From the NCBI RefSeq assembly GCF_024397795.1, contig NZ_CP072985.1:255381-319380 (forward strand): 64,000 nucleotides of DNA. The letters are read 5' to 3'. This DNA comes from Lactobacillus intestinalis (GTDB lineage Bacteria; Bacillota; Bacilli; Lactobacillales; Lactobacillaceae). Each line of letters starts with the position of its first letter. The first letter of the stretch is position 1. The notes beneath the pieces were generated by a model. It worked only from the letters and a program-made list of their open reading frames with translations, had not been told where the DNA came from and did no database searches. A program made the translations under genes and the position numbers. This document shows, piece after piece, positions 46,657-54,480 of the stretch.

Positions 46657-47265
46657 ATGAAACTCAAGAAAAAGCTTAGTTTAATATTTGGACTACTCAT
46701 TTTAGTCCTTACTTTAACTTCTTGTAGCAAATTTGAAAACTGGGAATTATCAATGCGCTCTAAGATTGGGGCTTTACCTCTTACCGTCTCAACTTATGAT
46801 TCCAACGGACAAAAGATCGATCAGATTACTGCCAAATCAGTCGATATCCATACTGACAAGAAAATGTCGCAACAAGACGACAAAGGTAAAGAAAATTCAA
46901 GTGTCATCGATGTGGACTATGGGAATAATCGAATGATCCATGTGGGATCTACGCTCATTGCTTATGAAGGTCTTAAAAATTATCAAGATGCTTTCAGTAA
47001 GCACGTTAACATCAACAATCAGAACCATTCTGTGCCGATTCTGAATACTATGTATCAAAATTTTAAGAATGATTGGGCCGGAAATTCGAAAATTGTCATG
47101 ATTAGAAGCCAATTAGGGATGCCAGTTGCAGCATTTGCAGGCAAACATGTATCAATTTATAAAAGCGATATGAAAAATGCTACCCAATTTGTAATTGACG
47201 GCCATCGTTTATTTGTCTATCGGGCCGACTATACTATCTATCCAATAGCTAGCCTTAAAAAGTAG
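46657..47265 (+). CDS. Lipoprotein, probably DUF5052 family
   Basis: 202 aa. The signal peptide ends in the lipobox LTLTSCSK. The mature part (LTVSTYDSNGQKIDQITAKS, then SVIDVDYGNNRMIHVGST) resembles DUF5052 lipoproteins common in lactobacilli; function unknown. Anchored outside the membrane. GGAGGG lies about 8 bases before the ATG; terminator at 47278-47310. Confidence 0.7.
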   Translation: MKLKKKLSLIFGLLILVLTLTSCSKFENWELSMRSKIGALPLTVSTYDSNGQKIDQITAKSVDIHTDKKMSQQDDKGKENSSVIDVDYGNNRMIHVGSTLIAYEGLKNYQDAFSKHVNINNQNHSVPILNTMYQNFKNDWAGNSKIVMIRSQLGMPVAAFAGKHVSIYKSDMKNATQFVIDGHRLFVYRADYTIYPIASLKK

Positions 47266-47277
47266 AATAATTTATCT

Positions 47278-47310
47278 AAAAAACCATTGCATCTGCAATG
47301 GTTTTTATTT
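47278..47310 (+). terminator. Rho-independent terminator
   Basis: AAAACCATTGCA pairs with TGCAATGGTTTT, then a T-rich tail. Confidence 0.8.
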
Positions 47311-47426
47311 TGGCGTATTTTCTTTAAAAATATCTTCCTGATTTTATACTTTCTTAAAACATTGTTCATACAAATTCTTATAAAATATTGGAGTAACATT
47401 TTTTTATTTAGAAAGTTGGAAAGAAA

Positions 47427-48638
47427 GTGACCAAAAAGGGAAAAATTACTCCTTGGTGGATTTTTGTTGTTTGTTGTTTCATATCAATGATTGGCTTTGG
47501 GCTAATTGTAAATACAATTGGATTATTCTTTGGTCCAATTAGTCAAGAATTTCATGTTGGCCGCGCAAGTGTAGCCTTAATGACTACCTTACAAAACGCT
47601 GCTGCTGCTATTTCATTGATTTTTGCTGGAAAAATTATGGAGAAAGTCAATTTACGTTGGTTATTAACAGGATGCTTTAGTGTAATTGCTCTAAGTATGT
47701 TGACATTATCTATAGCTCACAGTTTAATACATTTTTACATTGCCTGGATCATTATTGGAATTTGTCAGCCAATTGCAATTACTTTGTCAATTCCCGTACT
47801 TCTAAGTAAATGGTTTAATCAAAAACTTGGAACCGTAATGGGGATTTCTCTAGGATTATCAGCTTTTGGAGGAACGATCTTTAACCCAATTATTGCTAGT
47901 GTAATCACCAAATTTGGCTGGCGTGGCGGCTTCATTGCGGAAGCTTTACTTCTGGGATTAATCTTAGTTCCACTTGCAATTTCAATTAGACCTAAACCCG
48001 ATGAAAAGCATCCCGCATATGGTAAAGTTGAAAAGACTAAAGCAGATTTAGCTGTAAGTGGAATTACATTGCAAGAAGCTCTCAAGCAACCTATATTTTA
48101 CGCCTTAGCATTTGCAATGCTTGCGCTACAATTCGTTTCTGGAAGTGTGCAACACATTTCAGGTCACATTACTAATTTAGGTATTTCACCAGTGTTAGCA
48201 GCCAGTGTAGTCTCTGGTGTAATGATTGGAGCAGCCGTTGGTAAAATCTCAATCGGTTACTTCTTGGATAAACTTAGTCCATTATGGGTATTATTAGCTT
48301 ATTCCCTTTTTGGAGTACTGGGATGGAGTGGACAAATCTTCTTAACTAATCCTACTCTGCTTACAGTATCAGCATTTATTCTTGGATTAGGCCAAGGTGT
48401 ATGTTTAGTAGCTTTGCCTTACCTTATTCAAAAACAATTTGGCGAAAAAGATTATAGTAATATCCTTTCTGTAATTAATATGCTCGGTGCCTTTGCAATG
48501 TCCTTATCCGTTTACTTAGTTGGTCTATTCTTCGATCAAACTCATTCATACAATTTAGGATGGACAATCAATGTAATTGCTTATGTACTTAGTTTCATAG
48601 CTATTTTCATTACATTAAGAAAAAATAAAGCAGAATAA
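47427..48638 (+). CDS. Major facilitator superfamily transporter (OFA-like)
   Basis: 403 aa, 12 membrane helices with a central loop (about residues 190-215). The N-terminus (TPWWIFVVCCFISMIGFGLI) and the helix-4/5 GISLGLSAFGGTIFNPI pattern resemble the oxalate/formate antiporter group. Substrate unknown. The start is GTG with GGAAAG about 5 bases upstream. Terminator at 48644-48671. It is the last chromosomal gene before the prophage. Confidence 0.82.
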   Translation: MTKKGKITPWWIFVVCCFISMIGFGLIVNTIGLFFGPISQEFHVGRASVALMTTLQNAAAAISLIFAGKIMEKVNLRWLLTGCFSVIALSMLTLSIAHSLIHFYIAWIIIGICQPIAITLSIPVLLSKWFNQKLGTVMGISLGLSAFGGTIFNPIIASVITKFGWRGGFIAEALLLGLILVPLAISIRPKPDEKHPAYGKVEKTKADLAVSGITLQEALKQPIFYALAFAMLALQFVSGSVQHISGHITNLGISPVLAASVVSGVMIGAAVGKISIGYFLDKLSPLWVLLAYSLFGVLGWSGQIFLTNPTLLTVSAFILGLGQGVCLVALPYLIQKQFGEKDYSNILSVINMLGAFAMSLSVYLVGLFFDQTHSYNLGWTINVIAYVLSFIAIFITLRKNKAE

Positions 48639-48643
48639 ACTAA

Positions 48644-48671
48644 AAACCAAACCATTACGGTTTGGTTTTTT
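48644..48671 (+). terminator. Rho-independent terminator
   Basis: AAACCAAACC pairs with GGTTTGGTTT around five bases, then T4. Confidence 0.8.
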
Positions 48672-48696
48672 GATTACAAAATTTAATCTCTATTTT

Positions 48697-48708
48697 AAGC
48701 TATTAAGC
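48697..48708. other. Attachment site, left (attL core)
   Basis: AAGCTATTAAGC, identical to 58177-58188. Read on the reverse strand with its outer flank it gives codons for M-L-N-S-L-K-stop (the stop is TAG). That is the original chromosomal end of the lipoprotein gene. Confidence 0.85.
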
Positions 48709-48830
48709 TTTCAGAAACCATTTTTTATAAATTACAATCGCTTTATTTTATTACTATTTCTTCATCATCTTTTTATTTTTCATAAGATAATTTATAGATT
48801 TTTTACGTAAATAATTTTAAATTACGTAGA

Positions 48831-48876
48831 AAAAAAGCCACCCCAGAGCATACGCTCCAGATTGGCGATGAATCCA
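48831..48876 (-). terminator. Terminator after hicB
   Basis: On the reverse strand a GCCA/TGGC and CTGGAGC/GCTCTGG stem (with wobble pairs) around GTAT is followed by T7. Confidence 0.65.
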
Positions 48877-48883
48877 AGTAATT

Positions 48884-49279
48884 TTAATTATTTAACTTTT
48901 TTTGTAAAGCTTCTGTTAATGTCTGTGAGAAATTTATTCCAGCTTGTTCAGCTTTATAAGCCAAATCACCAGGAATAGTAGTATTTTTCTTAACTGTTGC
49001 AGGTTTAGTTTCTCGTTTTGCTTTTTCTAAATCAGCAAAAATAGGAACAACTAATTTACCTGGGTTTTCTTTTTTTACTAATTCAATGTCTGTGGGAACA
49101 GGTAACTGATCTTTTGGTACGTCAAATAAAAATGCACCTAAAATTTCTGATCCATTAGCCATTGCTTCGCCCTCACCTAGACCATCAGAGATTGCTCCCT
49201 CTACATCTGGGAAAGTAACTGTATAATAGTGTTTTTTATTTTCGCTATCATCTAAAATAGCTGGATATACCACGAACGA
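48884..49279 (-). CDS. hicB: HicB-type antitoxin
   Basis: 131 aa. The N-terminal RNase H-like fold is typical of HicB (SFVVYPAILDD ... YYTVTFPDVEGAISDGLGEGEA). The C-terminal segment IPGDLAYKAEQAGINFSQTLTEAL is a ribbon-helix-helix-like DNA-binding tail. It neutralises HicA and should repress its own promoter. GGAGG lies 11 bases before the ATG at 49279; eleven earlier in-frame codons are rejected. Unusually it has its own consensus promoter and is separated from hicA by a terminator. Confidence 0.85.
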   Translation of the reverse strand, partial: SFVVYPAILDDSENKKHYYTVTFPDVEGAISDGLGEGEAMANGSEILGAFLFDVPKDQLPVPTDIELVKKENPGKLVVPIFADLEKAKRETKPATVKKNTTIPGDLAYKAEQAGINFSQTLTEALQKKLNN

Positions 49280-49300
49280 CATAATTGAAAAAACCTCCTG

Positions 49301-49335
49301 TAAGCGAAGCAAGTTACCTCTTTGCTTCGCTTACA
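49301..49335 (-). repeat. 13-bp perfect inverted repeat in the hicB leader
   Basis: GTAAGCGAAGCAA and TTGCTTCGCTTAC flank 9 bases between the hicB promoter and its ribosome site. As RNA it forms a strong hairpin ending just before GGAGG; as DNA it could be a repressor site. Confidence 0.8.
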
Positions 49336-49364
49336 ATTATACGTATTAATGCGTACTATGTCAA
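49336..49364 (-). promoter_or_regulatory. Consensus promoter of hicB with palindromic operator in the spacer
   Basis: On the reverse strand TTGACA and TATAAT are both perfect with a 17-base spacer. The spacer contains TACGCATTAATACGTA, a near-palindrome sharing the TACGC/GCGTA element with the hicA upstream repeat. Confidence 0.8.
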
Positions 49365-49427
49365 GTAGGGCATACAAAATTATAAAAAATAAGCATTTTT
49401 ATATCATTTTTGTAAACAAAATTATAA

Positions 49428-49462
49428 AATAAAAAGAAAGAGTGTTATTGCTCTTTCTTTTC
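49428..49462. terminator. Terminator between hicA and hicB
   Basis: AAAAAGAAAGAG pairs with CTCTTTCTTTT around 8 bases, with T runs in both directions. Confidence 0.65.
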
Positions 49463-49475
49463 CAAAAAAATATAA

Positions 49476-49688
49476 TTAAAATTCTTCACATTTTTTTATA
49501 ACGCGAAGAACTTGATGAGCTGTTCCAACGGCTACAGTATCTTTCCGTCTAGCATATGGAATTGATACCCGCGCGCCGTTTACCATATTCTTATAAATAT
49601 GGTGATCACCCACAATATTGACTTCAACAAAGCCAGTATCCTTTAATCTTTTCACAAGATCGCGAGCTATGTATTGCGTCACAAGCAT
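49476..49688 (-). CDS. hicA: HicA-type mRNA interferase toxin
   Basis: 70 aa. The double-stranded RNA-binding-like fold has the catalytic His in VGDHHIYKN and the basic tail typical of HicA (ARDLVKRLKDTGFVEVN at the start, TAHQVLRVIKKCEEF at the end). It cleaves mRNA when free of HicB. The ATG at 49688 follows AAAGGAGG by 1-3 bases; longer in-frame versions have no ribosome site. It lies upstream of hicB but is transcribed separately. Confidence 0.85.
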   Translation of the reverse strand: MLVTQYIARDLVKRLKDTGFVEVNIVGDHHIYKNMVNGARVSIPYARRKDTVAVGTAHQVLRVIKKCEEF

Positions 49689-49710
49689 TCCTCCTTTCTT
49701 ACTCCATATT

Positions 49711-49729
49711 ATACGCTCCTGAGGCGTAT
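49711..49729 (-). promoter_or_regulatory. Inverted repeat over the hicA promoter
   Basis: ATACGC and GCGTAT flank 7 bases and overlap two TATAAT-like boxes just upstream of hicA. The half-site is shared with the hicB promoter spacer, so HicB is the likely ligand. Confidence 0.6.
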
Positions 49730-49867
49730 TATACAGCTGAAAATGTATTTTTTGCCTTTTTAGCATAAAATCAAGCTTTATAAGCATTTCTGCTGTGAAT
49801 AAAGTTAAAAGTTATCCACAAAAAAATAAGGCCACTCTAGAAAATTAAATCTAGAATGGCCTTATTT

Positions 49868-50377
49868 TTATTTAAATTGTCCTAATGATTTTCCATACTT
49901 ATCTTTACCGACAATGTAGCCGTATTTTCCGTTAGATCGTGGTTGTCTTAGCCATAAACGCAAAGGGCCCTGAAACAGTGCATCAAATTTAATCATATCT
50001 CCTTTTTTAAGTTTAGCAATCGGTTCAGATTCAATATGTGGTGACTTATGCAGTTCTAAAGACTGAGCTAATGTAAACGTACCAGACTTCTTTTTCCATT
50101 CTGATTTAGGCTTAACCGTAGTTTTAGATTCAGGATTGAAAAGCTTAAGTGCATTATCTGTTACTGTAATTGAACCATCTACCTTATAACCTAACAGATT
50201 ATCAGTATATTGCCACATATCAACATATTTAGCAGATGGAAAATAACCAAAATTTGGATTTTTGTCTGCTCTTTTACCATTACCTAGCGGATAGGCTGCT
50301 AACCAGAAAAAGTCCATATAAGAATGGATCTTTTCTAAATCAAAGTTAGATAGTAAATACTTATAAGTGTAGAATCC
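49868..50377 (-). pseudogene. Endolysin fragment: C-terminal part of GH25 lysozyme plus SH3-like domain
   Basis: The reading frame enters from the regulator gene at about 50377 as GFYTYKYLLSNFDLEKIHSY and continues MDFFWLAAYPLGNGKR and KYVDMWQYTDNLLGYKVDGS, the last third of a GH25 muramidase. A C-terminal wall-binding SH3-like domain follows (SLELHKSPHIESEPIAKLKK to the end). The catalytic Asp/Glu residues of the N-terminal part are missing. It lost its start and N-terminus in the deletion that also ends the regulator gene. Confidence 0.85.
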
Positions 50378-50562
50378 CCTCTTAAATCATCTAAGCTAAC
50401 ACCTAGAGCATCAGCAATCTTACATGCGTTCGTAAAACTTGGATCTGATCCTTTAAACTTATACATTCTCAATGTAGCATCTGGAATTTCTACCAATTGA
50501 GAAAAATAGAATAAAGACCAGTGTCTTTTATCTAATTCTTTCTGTACTCTATTCCACAACAT
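50335..50562 (-). CDS. XRE-family regulator with C-terminus replaced by deletion
   Basis: 75 aa. The helix-turn-helix includes FSQLVEIPDATLRMYKFKG and continues to ACKIADALGVSLDDLRGD, where such proteins normally end. The last residues (STLISIYYLTLI) are the endolysin DNA read in another frame. GGAGG lies 9 bases before the ATG. It is divergent from the 50648 gene across a palindromic operator and is probably still a working repressor. Confidence 0.7.
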   Translation of the reverse strand: MLWNRVQKELDKRHWSLFYFSQLVEIPDATLRMYKFKGSDPSFTNACKIADALGVSLDDLRGDSTLISIYYLTLI

Positions 50563-50594
50563 ATTGTGGTTTCCTCCTTTTTATCGTGTAATTA

Positions 50595-50609
50595 AACACA
50601 TCTTGTGTT
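50595..50609. promoter_or_regulatory. Palindromic operator between the divergent 50335 and 50648 genes
   Basis: AACACA-TCT-TGTGTT, a perfect 6-bp inverted repeat in an 85-base divergent promoter region. Confidence 0.6.
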
Positions 50610-50647
50610 AGAATTGTTATATCCTATAACAAGGAAGTGATTATTAA

Positions 50648-50974
50648 ATGTCTGATTTTCAAGGATTAAAAGATTTTCAAAAACGTTTAGAAGATATTTC
50701 TAAAAATGCTCAGGAATTAAATGGGGAACATACGGTTAGTGCTACTGAATTGTTTCCAACTCAGTTCATGAAGACACACACCGCAGTGAATTCTCTAGAA
50801 GAGTTTTTAAAACCTTTAGGTATTTCAGGAAAATCTGATGCAGATATCAACAAGGTTTCTCAGCAAGATTTAGATTCATTGGTAAAAGCAAAATCTGATT
50901 TCTCATCTTGGGAAGAAATGAAATCTGCGGCTGTTCATAAATATCTCGAAAAGCAATTATTTAGAACTAGATAA
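50648..50974 (+). CDS. Phage-type hypothetical protein, 108 aa
   Basis: Soluble and helical (DFQGLKDFQKRLEDISKNAQ at the start), with a conserved-looking middle TVSATELFPTQFMKTHTAVN. I have seen this type only as unknown prophage proteins. AAGGAAGTG lies about 8 bases before the ATG. It stands opposite to its neighbours and divergent from the XRE gene, with a terminator at 50990-51020. Confidence 0.65.
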   Translation: MSDFQGLKDFQKRLEDISKNAQELNGEHTVSATELFPTQFMKTHTAVNSLEEFLKPLGISGKSDADINKVSQQDLDSLVKAKSDFSSWEEMKSAAVHKYLEKQLFRTR

Positions 50975-50989
50975 ACCTGTTTCTTCATG

Positions 50990-51020
50990 TGGTCTCCTTT
51001 TTGAAAGGAGGCCTTTTTTA
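50990..51020 (+). terminator. Rho-independent terminator
   Basis: GG-CTCCTTT pairs with AAGGAG-CC around TTGA, then T6. Confidence 0.75.
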
Positions 51021-51134
51021 TTTTGTTTCAAACTCGAAATCATCAATATCCTTTAAAGAAGATACTTGGACTTGTGCCTTCTTTAGCAATTGTTCAAATT
51101 CTTCTAGATTTTTAATTTGATATTTAATATCCAT
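51018..51134 (-). CDS. Small phage protein, 38 aa
   Basis: Encodes MDIKYQIKNLEEFEQLLKKA plus 18 acidic residues. GGAGG lies 6 bases before the ATG. It is 15 bases past the antirepressor stop and on the same strand, so it belongs to that early operon. No known function. Confidence 0.6.
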   Translation of the reverse strand: MDIKYQIKNLEEFEQLLKKAQVQVSSLKDIDDFEFETK

Positions 51135-51149
51135 CTAACTTCCTCCCTT

Positions 51150-51932
51150 CTAAAACACTTCTAATTCCTTAGTCTTCAAGAACTTGTTAACAAAATACTG
51201 TTGACCTTTACCAGTAACCTTTGGCGTCTTACTAATCGAAGTTGTGCCGTTAGCGTGGTTAATGGTCGTCTCCTTAATCTTGAAAAGTCTTAGATTCATT
51301 GATTTCTGCGTTGGTAAGTTCCAATCACTTCCTTTCCTGCTAGTCAGGTAACCGTGGTCTCTCATCCATTTGAACAACCGTGTTGCTCCAATATCTACAC
51401 CATTACCCCGTAGAATCTTGGCAAGTTCACCGACTAAAATTGTTGACTTACTTGTTGCTACTGAATCAGCAAACAAAGCTTTTGGTTTCATTTCAGCAAT
51501 CTGAATATCTTTGGCTTTAAGTTGATCTGCTGCTTGTTGAAGCAAATCTGCTAAGGTAGCACCAGTTTGATCGTGAGTAATGTCATATGCCTTCCGATCT
51601 GTCATATAAATGCCTTTATGATTAATTGCAGGTAGAACTTCTGATGTTACCCAGCGTTTAAATCTTTTTGCATTAGGCATCTTGCTAGATAAGATCAAAC
51701 TGTAAAGGCCTGATTCGTTGATTACTACTTGATTAGGATTACCTCGTGTAATACCGTCACGAATCGTTACGGTATTCTTATCTTCTTGATCAACATGATC
51801 CTTCAAAGCTTTTCTTGAATTTGAATATCCAAGAATAGTTGCTACATCTTTACCAACAAAGAAAACTTCATCTTCAATAAATAGAGTTCTTACTTGCTGA
51901 TTTTCAAAATTAAATAATTGTAATTCGTTCAT
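51150..51932 (-). CDS. Phage antirepressor (BRO-N plus KilA-C type)
   Basis: 260 aa. The BRO-N domain opens with LFNFENQQVRTLFIEDEVFF, then VATILGYSNSRKALKDHV. The C-terminal antirepressor domain has the block TRLFKWMRDHGYLTSRKGS and ends KGQQYFVNKFLK. Such proteins bind DNA or CI-type repressors to favour induction. AGAGG lies about 7 bases before the ATG at 51932. Downstream of cro in the early operon. Confidence 0.85.
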   Translation of the reverse strand: MNELQLFNFENQQVRTLFIEDEVFFVGKDVATILGYSNSRKALKDHVDQEDKNTVTIRDGITRGNPNQVVINESGLYSLILSSKMPNAKRFKRWVTSEVLPAINHKGIYMTDRKAYDITHDQTGATLADLLQQAADQLKAKDIQIAEMKPKALFADSVATSKSTILVGELAKILRGNGVDIGATRLFKWMRDHGYLTSRKGSDWNLPTQKSMNLRLFKIKETTINHANGTTSISKTPKVTGKGQQYFVNKFLKTKELEVF

Positions 51933-51971
51933 ATTTAAACCTCTTTTCACTCCTCTTCGTTTTGTGTAACT

Positions 51972-52181
51972 TTACTTTAAAAAAATATCTAGCGTGATAT
52001 TTAAAGCTCTTGAAAATGCAATAGCAAAATTTGCATCAAATTTCAGTCGCCCGTTTAATCTGCTGCTGATAGTAGCATTAGTAACACCCAATTTATCAGC
52101 AATAAACTGATGTTTAATGCCATGATCTCGAAGATAATCTTTGGCGATTTGTCTTGCATTATCTTTTAGAACTATCGACAT
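51972..52181 (-). CDS. Cro-like XRE regulator
   Basis: 69 aa. The helix-turn-helix is HQFIADKLGVTNATISSRLN. GGAGG lies 5-6 bases before the ATG at 52181; thirteen earlier codons are rejected. First gene of the reverse-strand early operon, facing the cI-like gene, as in lactococcal and lactobacillus temperate phages. Confidence 0.8.
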   Translation of the reverse strand: MSIVLKDNARQIAKDYLRDHGIKHQFIADKLGVTNATISSRLNGRLKFDANFAIAFSRALNITLDIFLK

Positions 52182-52343
52182 TCGCTTCCTCCCTTCATTT
52201 TGTTTAACTAGCTTACACAAATTATAATACTCTTCATTTCGAAGAATCCGACACTTTTTTAAACATTTTGAAAGATATTGTTTTCAAATTGTTAATATCC
52301 GACTAAAATATAAGCGGAATGAAGAGATAAAAGGAGGAAAAAT
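52182..52343. promoter_or_regulatory. CI/Cro switch region
   Basis: The gap between the divergent cro-like and cI-like genes holds CTCTTCATT (52230-52238) mirrored by AATGAAGAG (52318-52326), and ATCCGAC twice (about 52246 and 52298). TATAAT for the reverse strand is near 52224. These are likely repressor sites. Confidence 0.55.
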
Positions 52344-52706
52344 ATGAGCACTTTTAGTCAGAGATTAGAAAATGAACGGAATTTAGCAGGATGGACGAAA
52401 ACTTATACGGCTAAACAATTACATCTCCCAATGCAAACTTATGCTAATTATGAATATGGATCTCGGGAGCCAGATATTGAAACAATTACAAAAATAGCTA
52501 CTCTTTTTGATGTTACTACTGATTATTTAATGGGCAAAACAAATCAGCGCAAAACAACTTTAGACAAAGAGGAAAATAGTTCTTTAACATGGGCAGATTT
52601 AGGAATGCCCTATGGTGGAAAAATCCCAGACGAACTAAAAGACACTTATGCAGACATAGCTAAAGGATTCTTTAAGCGTCACCCTGAGTATCTAAACAAG
52701 GATTAG
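52344..52706 (+). CDS. CI-like XRE phage repressor
   Basis: 120 aa. The N-terminal helix-turn-helix (TAKQLHLPMQTYANYEYGSR, then ATLFDVTTDYLMGK) is followed by a short C-terminal segment without a LexA-like self-cleavage domain. Such short CI proteins depend on a separate ImmA protease. AAAGGAGG lies 8 bases before the ATG. It lies 8 bases from the immA remnant. Confidence 0.82.
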   Translation: MSTFSQRLENERNLAGWTKTYTAKQLHLPMQTYANYEYGSREPDIETITKIATLFDVTTDYLMGKTNQRKTTLDKEENSSLTWADLGMPYGGKIPDELKDTYADIAKGFFKRHPEYLNKD

Positions 52707-52714
52707 GTGATTTT

Positions 52715-53160
52715 ATGATTAGATCGCTCGATGATCTCTCTATTAAAAATAGAGAAAATTATGACAAGGTTATGCAATATTTGATGAATTATGCCATGTT
52801 TGATTTGAAAATTGGCGTTGAATTCACGAATAGACTGCCACCTTTGGCCCCCCAATTAGCTACAACAAGCCAGGAAAACTGATTATTATGAACTCTAATT
52901 GGATTTATCCAGTTCAAATACCCTTTTTACTAGCTCATGAAATTGGCCATGTTATTCATGAAAATCAAGAATTCTACCACTTGAATTCTATGAATACTGC
53001 AAAAGGAGAAGCTGAAGAGAATTTATTTGCTCTCAAATTGCTACAGCAATATTGTATTGAGAACGAAATTTATTTTAACAATATTTTTGCTTTTGCAACG
53101 GCCTTCGGCATCCCGCATGACAAATGGTATATTCTTGCCGATCAACAAGTTATTAATTAA
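52715..53160 (+). pseudogene. ImmA/IrrE metallopeptidase gene with one-base frameshift in a C run
   Basis: The ATG at 52715 (AGGTGA upstream) reads MIRSLDDLSIKNRENYDKVM to RLPPLAPQ, then leaves the family and stops at 52880-52882. The -1-base frame gives PPISYNKPGKLIIMNSNW and the zinc motif LLAHEIGHVIHEN to the end at 53160. Adding one C to the six-C run at about 52849-52854 would restore a protein of about 148 aa. ImmA cuts the CI-like repressor after DNA damage, so loss would lock the prophage. Confidence 0.85.
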
Positions 53161-53182
53161 ATCTACTTTAGGAGAAAAAATT

Positions 53183-54116
53183 ATGGGAACTTTACTCGCT
53201 TTCTTAATCGTTATATCTTTCGGAAGTATTTTTTACTTTTGGCTAAAAAAACATAATAAAAAACTAGTAATAGCTTCTATTGTAATGACTATTGTATGTG
53301 GATGTCTTTTTACTACTACTCCAGAATATAAGCAACAAGTAGCACGTGATAAACAAGCTGCTATTGAAAAGAAAAAAAGAGCAAGCCGCCAAGAAAAAAG
53401 CAGAGGAAGAAGAAAAAAAGAAAGAAGAAAAGTTAGCAGCTCAAAGGAAAGCTAAAGAAAAGAAATTACACGCCGAAAAAAACAAAGAGGAAGCTATTAA
53501 AAAGAAAAAAGCAGAGCATAAAAAACAAAATTCTACCAATGATAAAAAATTTGTTCAGAAGAAAAAAGATTCTCCTTCAAAATCTTATCTTCTTTCAAGG
53601 GCTAAAAAACTTGAATTTGGAATGTCACTTGCGACTGTTAAACATGTAATGAAAGTTAAACCAACTAAAGAAGAAAAGGATGAAGCAGGCTATAATACTC
53701 TGATGTATGGGCATTACGTAGTTTATCTTTCTTTTGATAAAAATAATAATCTTCTTGAAGCTATGAGCGGCGCTCCACAAATAGAAAAACAAGCTGAAGA
53801 AGCTTCTCAAAAGAAAAAAATGCATAAAACTGCTAATGAAAGCAATTTAAAAAGCTTAGCTCAATATTTTGGACAAAAATCATCAGAGAGTATTCAACAT
53901 AATCCTTATGCCTTTAAAACTACTCAAGATGGTGATTTACTTTATATCTTATGGAACCCAGGCCAGCATCTTCCTCTACTTCTGAGAATTGATGATGCTT
54001 CAACAAATATTACAAATGTATACATCTACAATAAACATGGTGATAACCCTCGAGGAAGACATTTATATACAGGAAGAACCATTATTCAAAAGAATAGAAC
54101 TCCAATTTATTATTAA
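53183..54116 (+). pseudogene. Membrane-anchored Lys/Glu-rich coiled-coil protein, frameshifted in an A run
   Basis: The ATG at 53183 (AGGAG upstream) starts two membrane helices (LLAFLIVISFGSIFYFWL and KKLVIASIVMTIVCGCLF) and KQQVARDKQAAIEKKK, then the frame goes off after a seven-A run near 53372-53378. The +1 frame continues EQAAKKKAEEEEKKKEEKLA and a C-terminal globular domain (RAKKLEFGMSLATVKHVMKV, GYNTLMYGHYVVYLSF) to 54116. Deleting one A gives one ~310-aa protein. The C-terminal domain is of unknown function. The alternative is separate expression of the C-terminal part from 53346. Confidence 0.75.
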
Positions 54117-54139
54117 ATTATTCGGGAGAAAACAATATC

Positions 54140-54457
54140 ATGGGATTATTCAAAAGTCGTGAAGAACGTAAAGAACACTTCGAAGCTAAGATACAAGCAA
54201 AAAGAAATAAATATCTAGAAGAAAACAATATTCAAGATCTTTATCATGATAAAAATAAAGATCCAATGGATGTCATTATTGATATGAGTCAAAATAAAGG
54301 CGTTATTCCTCAATTTCAAAATGATGGTGTAAAAACTGTATATACAGAACAACTTGTTCTTGAAAGACAAAACTGGATGCAGATTCGTCAAAATGATCAA
54401 TTAATTAAGCAAAATGCTGAAATTATTAAGCTTCTAAAGGAACTTAAACAAGAATGA
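54140..54457 (+). CDS. Hypothetical helical protein, 105 aa
   Basis: Charged, probably coiled-coil at both ends (KSREERKEHFEAKIQAKRNK; QNDQLIKQNAEIIKLLKELK); no signal peptide. CGGGAG lies about 12 bases before the ATG. Part of the forward accessory gene row between the repressor and the integrase. Confidence 0.6.
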   Translation: MGLFKSREERKEHFEAKIQAKRNKYLEENNIQDLYHDKNKDPMDVIIDMSQNKGVIPQFQNDGVKTVYTEQLVLERQNWMQIRQNDQLIKQNAEIIKLLKELKQE

Positions 54458-54480
54458 TTTTTTACTTTGGAGAAACAAGA

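Noticed and set aside
53340..53400. Programmed ribosomal frameshift at the A-run in the coiled-coil gene
   Set aside because: The needed shift is +1 relative to the first frame and there is no classic A-AAA-AAG context plus downstream pseudoknot that I can see; a one-base insertion is simpler.
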